The translations under genes were made by a program, and so were the position numbers. A DNA stretch of 64,000 nucleotides from Enterococcus pallens ATCC BAA-351 (lineage in GTDB: Bacteria; Bacillota; Bacilli; Lactobacillales; Enterococcaceae), in assembly GCF_000407485.1 (NCBI RefSeq), contig NZ_ASWD01000001.1:992001-1056000 (forward strand), in the 5' to 3' direction. Below are positions 8,196-15,061 of the stretch, piece after piece. The notes below the pieces were generated by a model. That model was not told where the DNA came from, searched no databases, and saw only the letters and a program-made list of their open reading frames with translations. The first letter of the stretch is position 1; each line of letters begins with the position of its first letter.

Positions 8196-8519
8196 ATGAA
8201 AAAAGTGCTCGCTTTAGGATCAGTTGTGGCTTCCTTGCTGCTTTTTCCTTTGCAAGGATTTGCGGCTGACCAAGTAAATAGTGAGGTTGGAATCAGCTTT
8301 TACCAACCAACTTCAGCGAATCAGATCGTACCAATGGTCAAGGTAAAGCGAACTAAGGAGCCTGATCGTTTTGTAAAAGGTGTAGAGCAATTTAACGAGT
8401 CTGGCCGCTACCCTAAAACAAATGAGAAAGAACGGGTCAGACTTACTTTAATAGGACTGCTGCTTTTTATTATTAGTTTTATAGTAATAGTAAGAAAGAG
8501 GAGTCGCTATGCAGATTAA
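8196..8519 (+). CDS. Small WxL-operon protein with degenerate sortase signal
   Basis: A 107-residue protein. An N-terminal signal peptide ends GFAADQ near residue 25. A ~50-residue exposed part follows, then YPKTNE, a hydrophobic helix (LTLIGLLLFIISFIVIV) and the basic tail RKRSRYAD. Layout and position match the small LPxTG protein found in WxL operons, but the sorting motif is YPKTNE instead of LPxTG. It may be a poor sortase substrate or simply membrane-anchored. ATG 8196 is preferred over GTG 8187 because AGGAAG is better spaced. It overlaps the next gene by 11 bases. Confidence 0.75.
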   Translation: MKKVLALGSVVASLLLFPLQGFAADQVNSEVGISFYQPTSANQIVPMVKVKRTKEPDRFVKGVEQFNESGRYPKTNEKERVRLTLIGLLLFIISFIVIVRKRSRYAD

Positions 8520-10593
8520 GATGAGAAAATATGTATTATCATTTTTTTTGCTGCTGATTTGCTTGTTTCTGTACCCTAAAAATGCTTCGGCAGCTGACAG
8601 TATAACCAATCTTCCGTATTTCAGATATGCCAACAGCATTCATACCCCAGCTGAAAATACTTTCGTGATGCACTATGGAAAGGATACCAGTGTAGAAGCT
8701 CTCAAGGGCAGCTATTCCGATGACGAATTGAGGGTAAATAAGAATACGCCAGAAAGTATTGCGTTAATAAAAAATGTCGGGTACTTCAACGGAAAAAGGA
8801 TTAGTGCTAAAGTCACTTTGAAAAAGAAAACAGGGGAGGCAGGTGGGCACATTAGTTTAGCAGACAGTGAAAGTTTTCTTAGTATGTATATTGAAGGTGA
8901 AATGACAGTTACGTACGAATTTCAAGATGAACAAGGAAATGAAATACCCGTGGAAACATCTTTCAACTATTATGGTTTAAACCGTAATAAATGCGTTGGC
9001 TACAATCACTTTACTAATTATGTCAAATATCTGGTCGCTAGCAATCCTACAAATATCAGATATCATAGCCAAGAAAATGAGAATGATTGTTGGGTTTACT
9101 TTGAGAATAATAAGTCTAGTCAGTGGAAAGATCCGGTACAGGCTTTTCAAATTATCACTAAACCAGTAAGCAGGATAGAAACCGTTGTAAAGAATTTAGA
9201 CAGTACCCCTTCCTCATTAATGTATGACACAGATTTCTTAGCTAGTCCGGAATTTTCCAATGCCGAGGCAGTTGATACGACAGTTGAAAATGCTGGAGAT
9301 TCGGTGAGTTTGCATGCGATGCAAACAATGCCCAATATAAACCATGGAAATGCCATCAATAATATGGAAGTGGATTTTTCCTTAGACAACTTCAATAGTC
9401 GTGCTCAATACAAAGTAAAAGACTTTAGCGTAACACGATTTGATGGAGAGGATGTGACTGCCTTATTCGATGGGCAGTCGCAAGATGGAAAAAATTACCA
9501 AATCAAAGCGAACGCGCCAGCAAACACCAAGCTTTATGATACGGTCCTGAATTATCAAGTGAACCTCGAATGGATTGGAAGCCCCGAAAATCCTGTAGAT
9601 AAACAAACACTAGAAAATAACTATTTGAAATTACCTTTTACTGTTGCAACCACCATTAATGATAAGGTGAAGCCCTCTAGCCATGCGACGACAGCAGTTT
9701 ATTACATTAGTGGGATCAACTTAAGCTACTTGGATGAGCATAATTCAGCGCTATCAAGTTCTACGCAGCTATCGGGTATTATTACGGATCCCTTTGATTT
9801 GTCAGACCAATATCCTGAGATTAAGGGATACTATCCAGTAGAAGAAGCGGCGTTAGATCACGGAATTTTTAAACCGGAAATCCAAAATTTAGTCCATTAT
9901 TATCGAAAAGGAGAACCTATCCAATTTTCCTTGGAAAATGCGGAGAACCCACTGAAAATCTCTCGGTTCACCAGAGACAGGAAATTAGCATTTCATTTCT
10001 CCCATGGAAATCAAGAGAATGTTCGATTGATGGCTAAATGCGGAAATGAGGAAAAAGAGCTAAAGAGATATTTAGCGGATGAAACGCAAGGTGAAGATAC
10101 CGTGATATTCCAGGTTCCCGAGAAATGGTTGGATAAAGAAGTCATTTTTTATATGGAAAGTGATACAGGAAAAAAATCGAAAGAAGAACAACGCCAGTTA
10201 GCTTTAGACGGCGGTGTTGAACTGATCCTTCCAGAACGGCTTTCGTTTGGCGAACAAGAAATACCCTCAAGGGACAAAACGATTCAAGCAGAAAACCAAA
10301 AAGATGTTCAGATCAGGGATAACAGTACGCTGGATCAAAGTCATTGGACCATCAAAGTCAAAGCTGAAAAACCACTAGCTAGTAAAAATGGCAACAGCTT
10401 AAATGATGCTCTTCAGTTTAGATTACAAGGAAAAGAAGAACGAATTAATTCCGCGGATCGAATTGTTTGGCAAGGAAGCGGGAGTACTGGGTTAACGGAT
10501 CAGGATGCGATTCAATTACTACTCTTGCCTTCAGACGAAGCTGACCATTACGAAGGTGTCTTAACATGGACGGTGGAGGATGCTCCTAAATAG
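8509..10593 (+). CDS. Large WxL-domain surface protein
   Basis: A 694-residue secreted protein. The signal peptide ends ASAADS near residue 29. About 530 residues of beta-rich, Asn/Asp-rich sequence have no domain I recognise. A C-terminal WxL domain follows (~580-694) with motifs HWTIKV and WTVEDAP. It should be displayed on the wall through its WxL domain together with the small WxL protein and the DUF916 partner; the N-terminal part is presumably the adhesive or effector portion. GAGGAG precedes ATG 8509, which lies inside the previous gene. This is the last gene of the operon. No clear terminator was seen. Confidence 0.92.
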   Translation: MQIKMRKYVLSFFLLLICLFLYPKNASAADSITNLPYFRYANSIHTPAENTFVMHYGKDTSVEALKGSYSDDELRVNKNTPESIALIKNVGYFNGKRISAKVTLKKKTGEAGGHISLADSESFLSMYIEGEMTVTYEFQDEQGNEIPVETSFNYYGLNRNKCVGYNHFTNYVKYLVASNPTNIRYHSQENENDCWVYFENNKSSQWKDPVQAFQIITKPVSRIETVVKNLDSTPSSLMYDTDFLASPEFSNAEAVDTTVENAGDSVSLHAMQTMPNINHGNAINNMEVDFSLDNFNSRAQYKVKDFSVTRFDGEDVTALFDGQSQDGKNYQIKANAPANTKLYDTVLNYQVNLEWIGSPENPVDKQTLENNYLKLPFTVATTINDKVKPSSHATTAVYYISGINLSYLDEHNSALSSSTQLSGIITDPFDLSDQYPEIKGYYPVEEAALDHGIFKPEIQNLVHYYRKGEPIQFSLENAENPLKISRFTRDRKLAFHFSHGNQENVRLMAKCGNEEKELKRYLADETQGEDTVIFQVPEKWLDKEVIFYMESDTGKKSKEEQRQLALDGGVELILPERLSFGEQEIPSRDKTIQAENQKDVQIRDNSTLDQSHWTIKVKAEKPLASKNGNSLNDALQFRLQGKEERINSADRIVWQGSGSTGLTDQDAIQLLLLPSDEADHYEGVLTWTVEDAPK

Positions 10594-10965
10594 CTTTGAG
10601 CTGCATTAACGAATAGATAGAAGAGAGTGTGTCTAGCTGCCTAAACACCAATAATCAAATTTTGTGCCGCTATTTCGGATTTATTTTGGCAATGGTCAAA
10701 ATCGACAGAAGAAATTCATTTTAGGAATGAAGATTTTGTGCTTGGAAATCTTTGCAACACGAGAGAATAAGGACATAATAAAAATGGATCATTTGATGCT
10801 TGAATTTACTTAGATAATATCCACAGATTCAAAAAATTTGATTTCTATTTTCTAGTGGGAAAACGCTATTTAATTTTTTTATACGCTAGATTTATCTGAG
10901 CGGATTAATTAAAAAGCCGTGATACAATGCTCTTTATTAGAGATCATGAAAGGCGTTGGCAAAGT
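10594..10965 (+). other. Intergenic stretch without recognised gene
   Basis: AT-rich, with no open frame supported by a ribosome site and no hairpin with a T-run. It may hold the promoter of the VbhA-like gene (AT-rich tract ~10860-10925). Confidence 0.5.
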
Positions 10966-11217
10966 ATGTCTGATTACAAATACTCGGTAAAGAACACAAC
11001 TAAAATAGAGCGGGAAAAGCTCCGCAATATTGCTTTAAGCTATTCAACTTTAGATGCTGCGGAACCTTCAGATGATACGATGAAGTTAGTTGAAGAATAT
11101 GTAGCAGGCAATATGGAAATTTCCGATGCCCTAGCAACCGTTAGTGAAAAATATCGGGCAATGGGTTTAAAAAATGCTTGCTCCATAGTTAGTCCCAGAC
11201 ACCTATACAATCAATGA
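10966..11217 (+). CDS. Antitoxin VbhA-like family protein (orphan)
   Basis: An 83-residue protein, MSDYKYSVKNTTKIEREKL…, with a C-terminal helical unit KLVEEYVAGNMEISDALAT. This matches the pattern of VbhA-type antitoxins, which normally inhibit a Fic-domain AMP-transferase encoded immediately downstream. No Fic gene follows here, so it is an orphan antitoxin or has another role. I chose ATG 10966 because homologues begin MSDY; the ribosome site (AAAGG) is far, ~12 bases, and weak. A terminator shared in sequence with two other places in the window follows at 11351. Confidence 0.65.
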   Translation: MSDYKYSVKNTTKIEREKLRNIALSYSTLDAAEPSDDTMKLVEEYVAGNMEISDALATVSEKYRAMGLKNACSIVSPRHLYNQ

Positions 11218-11350
11218 TTTTTAGATGGGATATTATTGTAACTAAAGCCTTGTTCTGATTTGCAATAAGCTTCAAGCACACTTTTGAGAAAAGTGCTGTT
11301 GCCAAGATAAAGATTGAATATCCCTGAAGCTAGCTTTAAAAGAATAATTC

Positions 11351-11391
11351 AAAAACTGAGCAGGGTGTCTAAAAACATCTGCTCAGTTTTT
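11351..11391 (+). terminator. Terminator hairpin (family of three in the window)
   Basis: AAAAACTGAGCAG / CTGCTCAGTTTTT stem with T-run. An almost identical copy is at 19019-19059 and a related one at 26665-26705. On the opposite strand the A-run also gives T's, so it may end both the VbhA-like gene and the leftward membrane-protein gene. Confidence 0.85.
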
Positions 11392-11434
11392 TTACTATTG
11401 AGATTTTCTAAGCTGTTCGGTGGAGGCTGCTATT

Positions 11435-11890
11435 TTATCCTAAGCGCTTTTGTCCAAATTCACCAATAGAATATAAGGCACCAATAATTACGCCTATGAA
11501 AATAGTTGCAGAAACGAAAGTAAAACCTAAAACGGCAAGAAAGTGGACATCTGTTATTCCAGTGTATTTATCGCCATACAGAGAAAAATTTCTAACGCCA
11601 TTGATTATAGTTATAAGCAACCCGATAGCAATTGTTGAAGGTACAATGAATTTTTTCGTGTTCATCGGGTAATCAAAAGAGTTAAAACCCAAAGTTGAGC
11701 TTCGAATAGTAATGTAAAGGATCGCGATAGCCATAACGGCTAATTCAGCCGTATATTCTGAAGGTGACATGTCCCAAATATATGACTTAATAAATATCGA
11801 TAGGGCTAACAAGCCGATCATTAAAGCAAAGCCCTCACTTTGAATCTTGTTGTTCAGTTGCACCGTTCGTTCATCTTTATTCTTTTTCAT
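11435..11890 (-). CDS. Four-helix membrane protein paired with XRE regulator (copy 1, C-terminally truncated)
   Basis: A 151-residue protein starting MKKNKDERTVQLNN. It has four predicted membrane helices: SEGFALMIGLLALSIFIKSY, then LAVMAIAILYITI, FIVPSTIAIGLLITII and FLAVLGFTFVSATIFIGVII. The layout resembles uncharacterised membrane proteins (DUF6773-like) encoded next to small XRE regulators. GGGAGG lies 6 bases before ATG 11890; the start overlaps the end of the regulator gene, so the two are coupled. Compared with its paralogue at 19167 it ends GQKRLG instead of GQKRLEKKLQDEDK, because of the 88-bp deletion. Function unknown, possibly a membrane partner or target of the regulator. Confidence 0.7.
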   Translation of the reverse strand: MKKNKDERTVQLNNKIQSEGFALMIGLLALSIFIKSYIWDMSPSEYTAELAVMAIAILYITIRSSTLGFNSFDYPMNTKKFIVPSTIAIGLLITIINGVRNFSLYGDKYTGITDVHFLAVLGFTFVSATIFIGVIIGALYSIGEFGQKRLG

Positions 11891-12086
11891 ATTCATCCTC
11901 CCAAAATAAGTCATTCAATGTTTTATTCAGTGTTTTACAAATGGCAATGCAAAGCTTTAGTGTGGGGTTGTACTTGCCAGCCTCAATCAATCCGATTGTT
12001 TGGCGGGTGACCCCAATCGCATTAGCTAGCTCTTCCTGACTCACATCACACTCAATTCTAGCCATCTTCATTCGTTTATTCTTCAT
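11877..12086 (-). CDS. Small XRE-family transcriptional regulator (copy 1)
   Basis: A ~69-residue helix-turn-helix protein. MKNKRMKMARIECDVSQEEL is followed by ANAIGVTRQTIGLIEAGKYN, a standalone XRE/Cro-type domain of the kind that often represses its own operon. The end differs from copy 2: here the frame reads through …WEDEYEKE, while copy 2 stops at WED, so the overlap with the downstream gene is longer. The start is uncertain between GTG 12107 and ATG 12086; AAAGGA lies 12 bases before the latter. A perfect-spacing promoter is upstream (12124-12152). Confidence 0.85.
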   Translation of the reverse strand: MKNKRMKMARIECDVSQEELANAIGVTRQTIGLIEAGKYNPTLKLCIAICKTLNKTLNDLFWEDEYEKE

Positions 12087-12123
12087 GACATGAATAGTTC
12101 CTTTCACCAGATTTGATAAACCT

Positions 12124-12152
12124 AGTATATTTTATATCTGACTATTTGTAAA
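12124..12152 (-). promoter_or_regulatory. Promoter of XRE cassette copy 1
   Basis: On the minus strand TTTACA-17 bases-TATACT. Just upstream is the repeated element TGCATAATGCA, which could bind a regulator. The same arrangement occurs before copy 2. Confidence 0.7.
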
Positions 12153-12224
12153 GTATATATTGCATTATGCATTATATAAATTTCTTAAATGGGGATTGAT
12201 GTAACTTCAAAGGACCATAAAAAA

Positions 12225-12267
12225 CAAGGATCAAAATCACTTTTGCGATTTTGATCCTTGCTTTTTT
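12225..12267 (+). terminator. Strong hairpin with T-run
   Basis: A ~14-bp perfect stem (CAAGGATCAAAATC / GATTTTGATCCTTG) followed by six T's. No plus-strand gene lies just before it. It directly precedes the structured element at 12279, as would be expected for the insulated left end of an IS200-type element. Confidence 0.75.
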
Positions 12268-12278
12268 ATATGCTTTGA

Positions 12279-12327
12279 AAACTACCTGCTATGCAGGTGG
12301 TTCCGGAGAGCTTCCAGCGTGGTAGTT
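12279..12327 (+). other. Compact three-way-junction element, possible IS200/IS605 left-end remnant
   Basis: Nested pairing: an outer stem AACTAC/GTAGTT (12280-12285 with 12322-12327), an inner hairpin CCTGC-TAT-GCAGG, and a second small hairpin GGAGAGCTTCC. Such structures sit at the left end or in the leader of IS200/IS605-family elements. No tnpA or tnpB reading frame follows, so if this is an IS it is only an end. The remaining bases to 12571 show no gene. Confidence 0.35.
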
Positions 12328-12571
12328 AAAAAAACTAGAATGTTAAACTGATGCTGGTTTCCCGACTAGGAGAAAAAACAAAAAGAAATAACCCGAAATT
12401 CTTTTAGAATCAGTGGGCAATACCGGATTGTTCGGAAAAAAGAAATTCAAAACAGCTGCTAGGACAGACGTCCGTTCGAGCTTTCGTTAATAATCGTCAG
12501 CTATAGATGCCCAATCGACGAATAGTTTCCGTATAAACACGAGCGTTAAGTCTAATTAGGGGATCATACTA

Positions 12572-12600
12572 TTTACAAATGATAGCGAATGTGCTATCGT
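12572..12600 (+). promoter_or_regulatory. Promoter with embedded operator for the toxin-antitoxin pair
   Basis: TTTACA and TATCGT are 17 bases apart. The palindrome GATAGC-GAATGT-GCTATC (12581-12598) lies across the spacer and -10. The -10 box ends only 6 bases before the proposed toxin ATG (12607), so the transcript should begin at or next to the start codon (leaderless). Autorepression by the XRE antitoxin at this palindrome is inferred. Confidence 0.65.
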
Positions 12601-12606
12601 CAAGGT

Positions 12607-12969
12607 ATGGAAAAGCCAAAGTTCGATTTTATTAGAAGGAAAGATGGATCAAGTGAATTTGAAGATTTTTTGAATTCAATTCCAGAAAAAGATGCTGCAA
12701 AACTTTTAGCAGTAATCAAAAGATCCGAAGAGCATGGATTGCTGGTTGCCCAAAGAATGGAGTGGGTAAAAAAACTAGATTCTGACTTGTATGAGCTTCG
12801 ATCAAAAGTCGGAAGTAATATTCAACGAGCAATCTATTTTCAAAAGGTCGGAAACGAATATCTTATAACTCATGGATTCACTAAAAAGCAGCAACGAACA
12901 CCCAGAAGTGAGATTGAACATGCTAGACGGATGCGTGAAGAATATGAGAAAGGAAATAATTATGAATAA
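12607..12969 (+). CDS. RelE/HigB-type toxin (phage Gp49-like family)
   Basis: A 120-residue protein beginning MEKPKFDFIRRKDG. Family-typical features are FEDFLNSIPEKDAAKLLAVI, the strand LYELRSKVGSNIQRAIYF and the motif LITHGFTKKQQRTP near residue 90. This is the Gp49/HigB-like group of ribosome-dependent mRNA interferases (established for the family; not shown here). I chose ATG 12607 over 12589 because the predicted transcription start falls at 12607. The antitoxin gene overlaps its last 8 bases, a toxin-first order typical of HigBA. Confidence 0.85.
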   Translation: MEKPKFDFIRRKDGSSEFEDFLNSIPEKDAAKLLAVIKRSEEHGLLVAQRMEWVKKLDSDLYELRSKVGSNIQRAIYFQKVGNEYLITHGFTKKQQRTPRSEIEHARRMREEYEKGNNYE

Positions 12970-13237
12970 GATTGATGAACTAATTGCAAAGAAAAAAGCG
13001 GAGAGTGCGACTTTCGCCGCTGAATATGAAAAAGAATCGCAACGTTTAGATGTTGCGGTTGCTTTGACACAGTTAAGAAGTGAGCTTGGTCTTTCTCAAA
13101 GAGAGTTAGCAGAACGAGTAGGCAAGCCACAAAGTACAATTGCTCGTATTGAAAATGGCTCAATGAACCCTAGTTTTAGCGTTCTCTATGAGATTGCTGC
13201 AAAAGTAGGTAAAGAACTGCATATTGAATTTAAATAG
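12962..13237 (+). CDS. HigA-type XRE antitoxin
   Basis: A 91-residue protein. A charged N-terminal helix (IDELIAKKKAESATFAAEYE) is followed by an XRE helix-turn-helix (LRSELGLSQRELAERVGKPQ, then STIARIENGSMNPSF). AAAGGA lies 7 bases before ATG 12962, which overlaps the toxin stop. It should neutralise the upstream RelE/HigB-like toxin and repress the operon, probably at the GATAGC palindrome. Confidence 0.85.
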   Translation: MNKIDELIAKKKAESATFAAEYEKESQRLDVAVALTQLRSELGLSQRELAERVGKPQSTIARIENGSMNPSFSVLYEIAAKVGKELHIEFK

Positions 13238-13372
13238 AATTAGATGGCTGTAAGTATTTTGTCACTTTTTGCGCTGCACTTTAAGAATCAAACTATCCAG
13301 TAGAAGCCTCAGTCCTACATGGAGGCTTCTTTGTCTTTCCCTTTTATACTTTAGTCAATCTAAAAAAGAAAC

Positions 13373-13401
13373 TTTACAGTAAAACGATAGTGTCGTATAA
13401 T
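13373..13401 (+). promoter_or_regulatory. Promoter of the tetR-like gene, followed by a putative operator
   Basis: TTTACA-17 bases-TATAAT. Immediately after it, AATGAC (13400-13405) and GGTCATT (13431-13437) form an inverted repeat on either side of the transcription start, a likely autoregulatory TetR site. Confidence 0.7.
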
Positions 13402-13454
13402 GACTGTAATGGACATATTTGGTCATTAAAGTCTTTTTGGAAAGTAGTGAGAAA

Positions 13455-14045
13455 ATGCCTAGAAGCTTAACTGAAAACGAGAAAGAACTGCAACGTCAAA
13501 ATTTTTTTAATCATGGCAAGAACTTAATTTTTCGTTATGGTCTTAGTCGTGTGAGTGTGGATGATATTGTAAAGGAAGCCGGTATGGCAAAGGGCAGTTT
13601 TTATAATTATTTTTCTTCAAAAGATGATTTTTTTTATCAACTGATTTTTCAAATTCATGAAGAAGGATTTATTCAAATCAAAGACCTGCTGCAAGCTGTC
13701 TCAAAATTACCTTCGAAAGAGAAACGAGTACAAATAAAAAAATTTTTTTGGGGGTTAATGAATAGTCCGATACAACAATTTATGCTGAATGAACACGATG
13801 AAATTGAAAAATATTTGGCGCGCTATTCAAAAGCAAGCCTAGCAGAATTAAAAGAAATGGAGCTGCAAAATTATCAAGATATTATTTCAAAACTAGATTT
13901 AACCGAAAAGAATCCAATGATTATTCACAATTACATCCATATCATTTTTTTCGGCGTAGGTCATAAGGAAATGTTAAACCTGGAATACGTGGAAGCGACA
14001 GTTGAAATTATGATTGAAGGATTGTTGAATTATCTTGATTTATAG
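13455..14045 (+). CDS. TetR/AcrR-family transcriptional regulator
   Basis: A 196-residue protein. Residues ~15-60 form the TetR DNA-binding domain (RYGLSRVSVDDIVKEAGMAK, then GSFYNYFSSKDDFFYQL). The C-terminal two-thirds is a helical ligand-binding part without a specific signature. I chose ATG 13455 (GGAAAG upstream) over 13419, which would fall next to the predicted transcription start. It lies upstream of, and codirectional with, an ABC/FtsX/HlyD exporter and probably represses it, by analogy with drug-responsive TetR-exporter pairs. Confidence 0.9.
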   Translation: MPRSLTENEKELQRQNFFNHGKNLIFRYGLSRVSVDDIVKEAGMAKGSFYNYFSSKDDFFYQLIFQIHEEGFIQIKDLLQAVSKLPSKEKRVQIKKFFWGLMNSPIQQFMLNEHDEIEKYLARYSKASLAELKEMELQNYQDIISKLDLTEKNPMIIHNYIHIIFFGVGHKEMLNLEYVEATVEIMIEGLLNYLDL

Positions 14046-14101
14046 AAGGGGATTTTGTTGGGATTGATATTTCCTGAAAAGAGTGGAAGGGAGGGAAATT
14101 T

Positions 14102-14293
14102 ATGCTAGTTGAGAGTACTTGGCTTCATTGCCCGATATGTAAAGCAAAAACACGAAACAAGATCTATCGAAATACCATCGTGAAAAACTTTCCACTTTTT
14201 TGCCCCAGGTGTAAAAACGAAAGCATTGTCGATGTGCTGAATAATCAAGTTACACGAATTAAAGAGCCGGACGCTAAGACGCAGAGCCAATAA
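14102..14293 (+). CDS. Cysteine-rich KTR domain protein
   Basis: A 63-residue protein with two Cys pairs, CPICKAKTR and CPRCKNES, ending in the characteristic IKEPDAKTQS. This is the KTR family, a zinc-ribbon-like small protein of unknown function that is common on integrative elements and near resistance genes in Firmicutes. GGAGGG lies ~8 bases before the ATG. Its final codons form the left arm of a terminator (14283-14331), so it is transcribed apart from, or attenuated before, the ABC genes. It may mark past mobile-element traffic. Confidence 0.85.
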   Translation: MLVESTWLHCPICKAKTRNKIYRNTIVKNFPLFCPRCKNESIVDVLNNQVTRIKEPDAKTQSQ

Positions 14294-14331
14294 CTAAAAG
14301 GAGAAAATCCTTGTGGTTGTTGGCTCTTTTT
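14283..14331 (+). terminator. Terminator overlapping the 3' end of the KTR gene
   Basis: AGAGCCAATAAC pairs with GTTGTTGGCTCT and is followed by TTTTT. The left arm lies in the coding sequence. It separates tetR/KTR from the transporter genes unless read through. Confidence 0.75.
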
Positions 14332-14359
14332 GTTTGGAAAAAATGGAGGAGAACAGGCT

Positions 14360-15061
14360 ATGTCATTTATTGAGTTGAAAAATGTCTGCCGCTATTACGA
14401 TGTGGGGACACAAGTTGTAAAAGCTGCTGAAGAGGTTTCTTTTGAAATATTAAAAGGAGAACTGTGTGTGGTATTAGGCCCTAGCGGTGCTGGGAAAACC
14501 ACTGTTCTTAATTTATTAGGTGGAATGGATACAGTTACCAGTGGGGAGGTGGTTGTCGATGGAAAACGAATTGATCAATTAAATGATTCAGAATTAACGA
14601 AATATCGGCGAACCGATGTCGGGTTTGTTTTTCAATTTTACAATTTGATGCCCAGCCTAACCGCTTTGGAAAATGTTGAATTGGCTCGACAGGTCAGTGA
14701 ACACGCTCTTGATCCAAAAGAGGTATTGGCGCGAGTTGGTTTGCAAGATCGGATGGATAATTTTCCAGCGCAATTATCCGGTGGGGAGCAGCAGCGGGTA
14801 TCAATTGCTAGAGCGCTATGTAAAAATCCATCGTTATTATTATGTGATGAGCCAACGGGTGCATTGGATTCTAAAACAGGTGCACAAGTCCTAAAAACCT
14901 TGAAGGACCTTAGTGAAAATTTCAATACAACGGTGGCGATTATCACCCATAATTCTCAAGTAGCACCCATCGCTCATCGTGTGATCCGTATGAAAAATGG
15001 GACAATTGACAGCATAGAATTAAACGAAAATCCTTTAGCAGTGGAGGAGATCATATGGTAA
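14360..15061 (+). CDS. ABC transporter ATP-binding protein (MacB/LolD type)
   Basis: A 233-residue ATPase: Walker A GPSGAGKTT (~residue 42), signature LSGGEQQRVSIARAL (~140), Walker B LLLCDEPTGALDS (~160), switch His in IITHN (~195). GGAGGA lies 9 bases before ATG 14360. It powers the FtsX-type permease whose gene overlaps by 7 bases (ATGGTAA). With the HlyD-like protein this makes a three-part exporter, probably for a peptide, lipid or drug. The TetR upstream is the likely regulator. Confidence 0.92.
   Translation: MSFIELKNVCRYYDVGTQVVKAAEEVSFEILKGELCVVLGPSGAGKTTVLNLLGGMDTVTSGEVVVDGKRIDQLNDSELTKYRRTDVGFVFQFYNLMPSLTALENVELARQVSEHALDPKEVLARVGLQDRMDNFPAQLSGGEQQRVSIARALCKNPSLLLCDEPTGALDSKTGAQVLKTLKDLSENFNTTVAIITHNSQVAPIAHRVIRMKNGTIDSIELNENPLAVEEIIW

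Larger units (their letters stand above)
11337..12206. repeat. Direct repeat copy 1 (XRE regulator + membrane protein cassette)
   Basis: About 870 bases nearly identical to 19005-19962, in the same orientation. The similarity runs from TAAAAGAATAATTC through the terminator, the membrane-protein gene, the XRE gene and its promoter, to ATGTAACT. Copy 1 lacks exactly 88 bases present in copy 2: the two CGCTTTT heptamers at 19113 and 19201 of copy 2 are collapsed to one here. This looks like a slippage deletion, so copy 2 is closer to the ancestral form. Confidence 0.9.
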
